This document shows positions 1 to 5,754 of a stretch of DNA of 7,753 nt, in pieces. The stretch lies in assembly GCA_947468255.1 (NCBI GenBank), contig CANIMM010000139.1, positions 1-7,753 of the forward strand, written 5' to 3'. Each line of letters begins with the position of its first letter. Within the stretch, counting starts at the first letter, position 1. The DNA comes from Chitinophagaceae bacterium. GTDB taxonomy: Bacteria; Bacteroidota; Bacteroidia; Chitinophagales; Chitinophagaceae. A program made the translations under genes and the position numbers. Below the pieces are notes generated by a model, which saw only the letters and a list, made by a program, of their open reading frames with translations, was not told where the DNA came from and made no database searches.

Positions 1-2089
1 AGTCGGCATCTGTAACCCCTTCATTCAATTTAATGTCTTTGTATACAAAAGGAATTTCTTGACCTCCTACATTTCTCGTTACCTCCGTTGGTAGTAATAA
101 AGTGCCAGCTTTCTTGTAATTTTTATATTCAATGGTCATTGGAACATCTGCATCCTCTTGAACGGAAGTAGTTTCCTCTTTTAGCAGCAAGCCTGATTGA
201 ACAGCGTATTCTTGAATAGAAGTTTTTCCACTAGGCATCACCACCTTTAAGCGATAAGTATTTTCATCATTCAATTTTCCGGTACCTAAATAATCTAATT
301 TATACTCAGGATTGGTGATATAAAACAATTGCGGTATAACACCTTTTTCATCGAGGGCTTCCTTGATTTCTTTGACCGTTAAATTCTTTTTCTGAGGCCC
401 CTGTTGTTGGAATCCAACTTTTCCATCAAAAACAGATTTCATAATCGTCATAGTGCCCATTTTTATTTCTGTAACCTGTAGGTTGGGATTCATTTTTTTC
501 TCAGTGCCTTCAAAAGTTCTGCCCATCATGTCAAGTCCGATAATCGAGGAGATGGTATTAATTTTCTTAACCTCATCTTTTCCTCCAATGGCTTTCAAGT
601 AGCTTTCAACGATTTCAGCGGCTGATATACTGTTGGTATTTTTCCCGGTCTCATTTACTTTTTTTTCTATTGGCTTTTCTATCACTGGGTCTGCATTCCG
701 GTCGTACTTTTTGATAGGGTAGCCAAGTCTCATTAATTTGGGGAGAATGGCGCTACCATTCCCTACAATCACAATTCTTGAATTGCTTTCATTGAAATAA
801 TTCTTGGCTACATTCTTAAGGTCATCCAAGGTTACACTGTTTATCTTTTGAAGATAGGTTCTGTAAAAATCTTTAGGCAAATTATTGATTAGGATATTAG
901 AAGCATAGGTAGCGGTGCGGGCAGGATCTTCCATACCCAATGCAAAGGATCCATTGTATTTCGCCTTGGCATTATCCAGTTCTTCCTGGGTGATTTTGCC
1001 ATCTCTCATATTTAGGATTTCTCTAAAAATCTCTGCTGTTGCACTGTCAACTTTGTCGGTACGGACGGCAGCACTGGCAGTAAACTGGCTTTGCCAACGG
1101 CCACTACCAATTCTTGAATAACTTCCATAGGTAAAGCCATGTTTTTCTCTAAGGTTCATGAATAGTTTACTTTCTGCACCTCCACCCAAAATTTGATTCG
1201 CAACCAATAAGGCATGATAGTTTTTATTGCCCATTGGATTTTCAATCAGATTGCCAATAGTTAGTTCACCTTGAACCGCGGTAGGAACATCTACAAAATC
1301 AATTTCTGTTTTTGTAGGATTTTCAACAAGTGGGATTGGGGCAATGGTTAATTTTTTCCCCGTCCAGCTTCCAAATGCTTTTGTAGCTATAGCTTTGGCA
1401 ACATCCGGATTGATATCACCTACAAAAATTAAATACGATCGGGAAGGAGTGATAAAGTTTTTATAAGCTTCTTTTATATCCGCTAGGGTCAGCCCTTTTA
1501 AACTTTCTTCGGTAGTAAATTCACCCATTGCAGTTTGTTTGCCATAGCTGAGGGCTTTGTTGACCTTAGCTGAAATTGCAGCTGTACTTTTTTCATTTGA
1601 TTTTAACCCGGTGATGGCCATGGACCTTAGTTTTCCAAAGGAGGCTTCGGGGAATGCAGGGTTTTTTATACCATCTGCCAGTAAGTTAAAAGCTTTATCA
1701 AAATATCTTGTCAGCGCACTAGCATACCCACCGCTTGCGGAAAGTCCAACTTCAGCGCCAATAAGGTCAACTGCTTCATCAAATTGATCCTTTGGCATTG
1801 AGGTGGTTCCTTCGCCCAGCATTTGCCCCATTAGTTCTACCAAGCCAGCTTTTTTACCTTCTAGTATGGGACCGGCATCAATACTGAATGATGAAGTTAC
1901 TTTGGGTAATTTATGGTTTTCTACCACCAATATCGTCATGCCATTGGGAAGCGTAAATATTACTGGGTCTTTTATTGAAATGACGGGAGCTGGTCCAGCT
2001 GCCGGTTTTTTTGATCTGTCTATTTTTGTTTGTGCAAAGCCATGAAGTATTAAAACAACACTCAACGCAACTATCATTAATTTTTTCAT
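1..2089 (-). CDS. M16 family peptidase, non-catalytic partner subunit with extra C-terminal domain (3' end outside window)
   Basis: This is the predicted exported partner of the M16 zinc peptidase encoded just upstream. From ATG at 2089-2087 I read 696 codons without a stop, up to the window edge. Residues 1-20 form a signal peptide (MKKLMIVALSVVLILHGFAQ). Residues about 40-190 are an M16 N-terminal domain in which the HxxEH positions are replaced by Glu85, Gly88 and Gln89, so zinc cannot bind. Residues about 205-440 are the M16 C-terminal domain, with the Arg314/Tyr321 pair (LREKHGFTYG) that in two-subunit M16 enzymes belongs to the subunit that helps bind substrate. A linker rich in Lys, Glu and Asn leads to a further domain (about 487-696) of beta-rich character, resembling LolA/outer-membrane-lipoprotein-sorting folds; that fold call is inference. 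The last visible residues (KLNEGVTDAD) look like the usual end of such proteins, so little is missing. It lies 54 bases after the catalytic subunit on the same strand, so cotranscription is likely. Confidence 0.9.
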   Translation of the reverse strand, partial: MKKLMIVALSVVLILHGFAQTKIDRSKKPAAGPAPVISIKDPVIFTLPNGMTILVVENHKLPKVTSSFSIDAGPILEGKKAGLVELMGQMLGEGTTSMPKDQFDEAVDLIGAEVGLSASGGYASALTRYFDKAFNLLADGIKNPAFPEASFGKLRSMAITGLKSNEKSTAAISAKVNKALSYGKQTAMGEFTTEESLKGLTLADIKEAYKNFITPSRSYLIFVGDINPDVAKAIATKAFGSWTGKKLTIAPIPLVENPTKTEIDFVDVPTAVQGELTIGNLIENPMGNKNYHALLVANQILGGGAESKLFMNLREKHGFTYGSYSRIGSGRWQSQFTASAAVRTDKVDSATAEIFREILNMRDGKITQEELDNAKAKYNGSFALGMEDPARTATYASNILINNLPKDFYRTYLQKINSVTLDDLKNVAKNYFNESNSRIVIVGNGSAILPKLMRLGYPIKKYDRNADPVIEKPIEKKVNETGKNTNSISAAEIVESYLKAIGGKDEVKKINTISSIIGLDMMGRTFEGTEKKMNPNLQVTEIKMGTMTIMKSVFDGKVGFQQQGPQKKNLTVKEIKEALDEKGVIPQLFYITNPEYKLDYLGTGKLNDENTYRLKVVMPSGKTSIQEYAVQSGLLLKEETTSVQEDADVPMTIEYKNYKKAGTLLLPTEVTRNVGGQEIPFVYKDIKLNEGVTDAD

Positions 2090-2143
2090 CTATGGTGTTT
2101 TTTCGGTGTAAATAAGTTGAAAGGAATTACAGGATCTACAGAA

Positions 2144-3451
2144 TTATTTTTTTGGTAAATAGTATACTACCGTCCGTTGATTTTTATTCAGGTATTTTTT
2201 GGCTACATTCTGAATATCTTGCCGGGTTATTTTTCTTATTTCTTCTAGTTCGGTGTTGATATTATTGGTGTTTTTATAGAAGGTATGCCCATTGGCAAGA
2301 TTTTCTGCTACCCCCAACATTTTGCTATTTTTTCCAATAAATTCATTTTCAAATTGGTTTTGCAATTTGGTGAATTCAATTTCGGAGATAAGGGTAGTTT
2401 GTAATTTCACCACTTCATCATCCATGTCTTTTAATAGCGTGTCTAGAGAAGTATTGTTGTTGGGTAATGCAAAAGTGATGTAGGCTCCATAATCTTCCAA
2501 AGAATAATTGAATGACCCAACTTGCAGCGAATTCTTTTTTTCATCCACCATCTTTTTAAACATTCGGCTACTATTACCCTGGCTTAAAACAGCAGAGGCC
2601 ATTTCTAATATCTTGGATTCCTTTTCAGTTTCACCAGGCACTCTGTAGGCCGCTAAAATTGCAGGTATTTGGATATTGCTATCATATGTTGTATCAATCA
2701 TTTCTTTTGTGATGGGGGTCTCCTTCGCAACAGTTCTTGTAATAGCCACTCCCGACGGGATCTCAGCGAAATAATTTTCTACCAGTATTTTTGTTTTAGC
2801 CAGATCAATATCTCCTGCAATCACTAGTACTGCATTATTGGGGGTGTAATATTTTTTATTGAAGGCCTTAAACTCATCCAGGGTAGCTGCATCCAGGTCA
2901 GCCATGCTTCCAATGGGAACCCAGTTGTAGGGATGGTTGGTAAACAGTCGTTTCATAATCTCGCTAAGAAAATTACCATAGGGCTGGTTGTCTACCCGTA
3001 ATCTTTTTTCTTCTTTTACGACTTCATTCTGAGTTTTAACACCAATCTCATTGATAACAGGGTGAAACATGCGCTCACTCTCTAACCAAAGGCCTGTAGC
3101 CAACTGGTTGGAAGGAAATACTTCATAATAAAAAGTGCGGTCTTGCGTTGTATTCGCATTATTTTGCCCACCGTTGCTGCTCACAATTTTCATAAACTCA
3201 CCACGTTTGATATTGTCACTACCCTCAAAAAGAAGGTGTTCAAAAAAATGCGCAAAGCCGGTACGGTTAGTTTGCTCATCCTTGCTTCCTACATGGTACA
3301 TAACAGATACTGCTACCACAGGCGCTGTTTTATCTTGGTGCAACACCACGTGTAAGCCATTTTTTAAATTATACTCAGTAAATGCCACTTTTTGAGCCGA
3401 TATTGAAAGGACAATGCCGAACCCGATAAAGAATAATAATGTTGTTTTCAT
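2144..3451 (-). CDS. M16 family zinc metallopeptidase, catalytic subunit
   Basis: This is a secreted insulinase/pitrilysin-family peptidase of 435 residues, the usual size for a single M16 half-molecule. I chose ATG at 3451-3449 because it gives a clean signal peptide (MKTTLLFFIGFGIVLSISAQ, cleavage near residue 20). An in-frame ATG at 3502 would add 17 residues in front and spoil it, and a promoter-like TACATTTG lies between the two ATGs. The inverted zinc motif is intact as His68-Phe-Phe-Glu71-His72, with Glu147 in NEVVKEEKR as the likely third ligand. The M16 C-terminal domain covers about 185-370. The Arg/Tyr pair seen in the downstream partner is not evident here. This division (one subunit with zinc, the other with Arg/Tyr) is established for two-subunit bacterial M16 enzymes and mitochondrial processing peptidase, so an obligate heterodimer is the likely active form. 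The probable site is the periplasm and the likely role is degradation of peptides or unfolded fragments. The substrate cannot be told from sequence. Confidence 0.94.
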   Translation of the reverse strand: MKTTLLFFIGFGIVLSISAQKVAFTEYNLKNGLHVVLHQDKTAPVVAVSVMYHVGSKDEQTNRTGFAHFFEHLLFEGSDNIKRGEFMKIVSSNGGQNNANTTQDRTFYYEVFPSNQLATGLWLESERMFHPVINEIGVKTQNEVVKEEKRLRVDNQPYGNFLSEIMKRLFTNHPYNWVPIGSMADLDAATLDEFKAFNKKYYTPNNAVLVIAGDIDLAKTKILVENYFAEIPSGVAITRTVAKETPITKEMIDTTYDSNIQIPAILAAYRVPGETEKESKILEMASAVLSQGNSSRMFKKMVDEKKNSLQVGSFNYSLEDYGAYITFALPNNNTSLDTLLKDMDDEVVKLQTTLISEIEFTKLQNQFENEFIGKNSKMLGVAENLANGHTFYKNTNNINTELEEIRKITRQDIQNVAKKYLNKNQRTVVYYLPKK

Positions 3452-3470
3452 ACTTGATTTAATTGAATAC

Positions 3471-3539
3471 CAAATGTAAGAATTTATTAATATAATTGCC
3501 ATAGTTTGATAAATATATGATGAGTGGTACTACTTGCAA
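3471..3539 (-). promoter_or_regulatory. Candidate promoter elements for the M16 operon
   Basis: Two Bacteroidota-type candidates lie upstream of the ATG at 3451. On the minus strand, TACATTTG (3478-3471) matches the -7 consensus TAnnTTTG exactly but has no TTG at the right distance. Further up, TTG (3539-3537), a 19-base spacer and TATATTTA (3517-3510) match the two-part consensus with one mismatch. Either would read into the operon. The first would leave a leader of about 15-20 bases, the second about 55-60. AT-rich DNA produces such matches by chance, so this is tentative. Confidence 0.3.
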
Positions 3540-3565
3540 CGCAGCTTCTGGGAACATCGGTTTTA

Positions 3566-3598
3566 TTGCCTGTGATTAATGGGTATTGATTATTTTTG
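3566..3598 (+). promoter_or_regulatory. Candidate promoter for the LtaS-like gene, almost abutting its start codon
   Basis: TTG (3566-3568), a 22-base spacer and TATTTTTG (3591-3598) match the Bacteroidota -33/-7 promoter pattern (TTG ... TAnnTTTG). The ATG at 3602 starts only three bases after the -7 element, so transcription from here would begin at or next to the start codon and give a leaderless or nearly leaderless mRNA. No Shine-Dalgarno sequence precedes the ATG, which is normal in this phylum. Confidence 0.35.
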
Positions 3599-3601
3599 TA
3601 T

Positions 3602-5527
3602 ATGCTTAATAAAAAATCATTCTTTCATCACCGCTTCGGGGCTGTTGCCGTTATTGTACTGATGGTTTGTTCAATCAGTTTTGTTACTAGGGTGGTATTG
3701 ATGATAAAAAGTTGGAATACCATTGAGCTCTCAGTTTTTCGTTTTTTCGCCATTTTTATTGTTGGCTTGTTGTATGATCTCACGGTAAGTAGTTTTTTTG
3801 CTATTCCAGTAGCTATTTATTGTTGGCTGATGAAAGATTCGTGGTACCAACATAAATGGCAGCGATTACCACTTTTTTTGCTGATGGCGATCATCAGTTT
3901 TATTTTAGTATCAGTGGCTGGCAGTGAGATTATTTTCTGGAATGAGTTTAGTGTGCGTTTCAATTTTATTGCAGTGGATTATTTGATCTATACCAATGAA
4001 GTGCTTGAAAATATTTGGGAATCTTATAATATGCCCTTGATAATTTTGGTGGTAATATTGGTGGTGGCAGCACTCCTATTACTTGTCCGCGGCAGAATTA
4101 CTGCATCACAGCAGGTAAGCATGCGCTTTTTTCGTCGGACGATTTTTATGGTAGGATTTTCTTTGCTACCGCTAGGGGCTTATTTTTTAGTTAACAATCA
4201 TTTCAAAACGATTAGTAATAATAATTATGTAAATGAGTTAGGAGGAAATGGCATCTATGAATTTGGTGCAGCTTTTTGGAATAATGAAATTGATTATCAC
4301 CAATTTTATAGGGAAAGAAATGATACGGCTAATTTCGCCTTGCTTCGTTCCATGCTGCAAGCACCGAACGCAACTTTCAGTTCTGACCCACTCAGCATTG
4401 AGCGAGTGATCAAGCCCGATAGTCCCCAGCATCATTGGAATGTAGTTTTGATTAGCGTGGAAAGTTTAAGCGGAGATTATTTACAGTATTTTGGTAACCG
4501 CGAAAAGATCACTCCATACTTGGATTCATTGATTCCTAAAAGTTTATTTTTCAGTAATTTTTATGCATCTGGCACTCGAACGGTGAGGGGCTTAGAAGCG
4601 ATTACCCTCGCCATTCCTCCCACACCCGGTCAGTCCATTGTTCGCCGCCCCCACAATGAAGATTTATTTTCATTGGGAGCTGTATTCAAAACTAACGGCT
4701 ATGATGTGCGCTATTTATATGGAGGCAATAGTTTTTTTGATAACATGGGATATTTTTTTGGACACAATGGGTATCAAGTGCTGGACAAAGGCGACATTCC
4801 CAATCAATTGGTTCATCATACTACGGCATGGGGAATTGATGATGAAGCAACTTTTCAGTATACCCTAGCGCAGTGTGATAAAAGCTACCAGCAAGGGCGG
4901 CCTTTTTTCAATCACATGATGACTGTCAGTAACCATCGGCCTTATACATATCCCGATGGAAGGATTGATATTCCATCCACTGCCCAGAGTGCTGCGGGGG
5001 GAGTTAAATATACCGATTATGCTATTCATGCTTTTCTGAGGGATGCTGCTAAAAAACCTTGGTTTGATCAAACGGTTTTTGTGATTGTAGCAGATCATTG
5101 CTCCCGTAGTGCCGGCAAAACCGATTTGCCCGTGAACAGGTATCGAATCCCCTGTCTTATCTATGCACCCAAACTCATTCAGCCTGCCATTGAAAACAGG
5201 CTTACCAGCCAGATTGATCTTGCGCCTACGCTATTGGGTTTGCTAAATATGCCCTATACCAGTCGGTTTTTTGGGTTCGATATTTTCAAAACGCCTACCC
5301 TGCGTGACCGTGTATTTATCAGTACCTACCAAAATTTAGGATATATAAGAAATGGGCAGCTGGTGATTCTTTCGCCTCAGAAAAAAATCGCCACTTATCA
5401 GCCCAATTTTGAAACAGGTGCTGCAGTTGAAGTGCCTGGTTCGGATAGTCTTACCAATGAAGCGATTGCTTGGTACCAGGGAGCGAGCTATGCTTTTAAA
5501 AATCAGCAGCTAAGAATAAAAAAATAA
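3602..5527 (+). CDS. LtaS-like membrane phosphotransferase (LTA synthase family, sulfatase/alkaline phosphatase fold)
   Basis: This is a 641-residue inner-membrane enzyme of the lipoteichoic acid synthase family. It has five predicted N-terminal helices (about 12-35, 45-76, 89-112, 144-162, 178-200), a linker of about 70 residues, and a large extracytoplasmic sulfatase-fold domain (about 278-590). Residues matching the LtaS active site are present: Glu287 in ISVESLS, Thr327 in GTRTVRG (the expected nucleophile), Asp498-His499 in VADH for the metal, His445 in SNHRPY, and Trp410 in WGIDDE. Family members move phosphoglycerol or phosphoethanolamine from a phospholipid headgroup to an acceptor. 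Gram-negative bacteria lack lipoteichoic acid, so the acceptor here (periplasmic glucan, lipid A, capsule or other glycan) is unknown. I chose ATG at 3602; a TTG two codons earlier overlaps the promoter-like element, and the next Met (residue 21) would cut the first helix. It is transcribed divergently from the M16 operon and appears monocistronic, with a terminator about 150 bases downstream. Confidence 0.92.
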   Translation: MLNKKSFFHHRFGAVAVIVLMVCSISFVTRVVLMIKSWNTIELSVFRFFAIFIVGLLYDLTVSSFFAIPVAIYCWLMKDSWYQHKWQRLPLFLLMAIISFILVSVAGSEIIFWNEFSVRFNFIAVDYLIYTNEVLENIWESYNMPLIILVVILVVAALLLLVRGRITASQQVSMRFFRRTIFMVGFSLLPLGAYFLVNNHFKTISNNNYVNELGGNGIYEFGAAFWNNEIDYHQFYRERNDTANFALLRSMLQAPNATFSSDPLSIERVIKPDSPQHHWNVVLISVESLSGDYLQYFGNREKITPYLDSLIPKSLFFSNFYASGTRTVRGLEAITLAIPPTPGQSIVRRPHNEDLFSLGAVFKTNGYDVRYLYGGNSFFDNMGYFFGHNGYQVLDKGDIPNQLVHHTTAWGIDDEATFQYTLAQCDKSYQQGRPFFNHMMTVSNHRPYTYPDGRIDIPSTAQSAAGGVKYTDYAIHAFLRDAAKKPWFDQTVFVIVADHCSRSAGKTDLPVNRYRIPCLIYAPKLIQPAIENRLTSQIDLAPTLLGLLNMPYTSRFFGFDIFKTPTLRDRVFISTYQNLGYIRNGQLVILSPQKKIATYQPNFETGAAVEVPGSDSLTNEAIAWYQGASYAFKNQQLRIKK

Positions 5528-5678
5528 TTATAGTATAATAAGTAGATAATCAATTACTTATGGAGTTAAAAAGTTTGTAATTAATATATTTAAATAAAAA
5601 CTAATATAAAAGCTTGCATTTTTTAAAACTGGCCTTTATCTTCGTATCGGTTTTTCATAGGATATTGGATTTTAAAGC
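5528..5678. other. AT-rich intergenic stretch after the LtaS-like gene
   Basis: This is the non-coding 3' flank of the plus-strand gene, very AT-rich up to about 5610. The only structure I can support in it is a promoter-like pair on the plus strand (5614-5644), given as a separate entry. Short open frames across it run through the terminator hairpins and resemble no protein I recognise. Confidence 0.6.
5614..5644 (+). promoter_or_regulatory. Possible intergenic promoter
   Basis: TTG (5614-5616), a 20-base spacer and TATCTTCG (5637-5644) match the Bacteroidota promoter pattern with one mismatch in the -7 element. No gene start follows on this strand before the terminator at 5679-5714, so the only product would be an RNA of roughly 60 bases. 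It could equally be a chance match. Confidence 0.22.
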
Positions 5679-5714
5679 GGGACTAGATTTCTATCTTGGT
5701 CCCTTTTTTATTTT
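5679..5714 (+). terminator. Intrinsic terminator downstream of the LtaS-like gene
   Basis: A hairpin forms from GGGACTAGAT (5679-5688), the loop TTCT (5689-5692) and the 3' arm ATCTTGGTCCC (5693-5703), with a five-pair GC-rich base, one G-T wobble and one bulged T. It is followed at once by TTTTTTATTTT (5704-5714). This is the standard intrinsic terminator layout on the plus strand. It lies about 150 bases after the stop codon at 5527, so the transcript would have a long 3' tail. Confidence 0.72.
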
Positions 5715-5715
5715 A

Positions 5716-5754
5716 AAAATGACCGGTGACTCACCGCCTCCGGTGACTCACCGG
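5716..5754 (-). terminator. recQ: Intrinsic terminator of recQ, overlapping its stop codon
   Basis: Read on the minus strand, two nearly identical palindromic units (5754-5740 and 5736-5723) separated by AGG can pair with each other. The stem has 13 base pairs plus one central G-G mismatch, closed by a loop of about four bases, and is followed by TCATTTTT (5723-5716). The stem starts within the last sense codon of recQ (CGG, 5753-5751) and contains its TGA (5750-5748). The GC-rich stem and T-run support a terminator; the overlap with the stop codon is unusual. Confidence 0.68.
5723..5754. repeat. Tandem pair of 7-1-7 palindromes, 17-base period
   Basis: CCGGTGACTCACCG (5723-5736) recurs as CCGGTGACTCACCGG (5740-5754) with a three-base gap. 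The second unit is a perfect interrupted palindrome (CCGGTGA, one central base, TCACCGG), and the first lacks only the last G. The units are much richer in GC than the flanking intergenic DNA. Only two copies are present, so this is not an array. The simplest role is to supply the recQ terminator stem. A binding site for a dimeric protein is possible but unsupported. Confidence 0.9.

Noticed and set aside
915..2045. Plus-strand open frames opposite the M16 partner gene
   Set aside because: They are short, low-complexity and Ser/Ala/Leu-rich with no recognisable motif, while the minus-strand frame is continuous and clearly M16. They are antisense shadows.
3452..3502. Longer start for the M16 catalytic subunit at ATG 3502
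   Set aside because: It would add 17 polar and aromatic residues before an otherwise clean signal peptide, and a promoter-like TACATTTG lies between the two ATGs. ATG at 3451 fits better.
3596..3601. TTG start two codons upstream of the LtaS-like gene's ATG
   Set aside because: This TTG is the end of the TATTTTTG promoter-like element. The ATG at 3602 gives the same protein without two extra residues.
5723..5754. Repeat pair as a CRISPR remnant or attachment site
   Set aside because: There are only two palindromic units with a three-base gap, no spacer-sized intervals, no cas or integrase gene nearby, and a simple explanation as a terminator stem.
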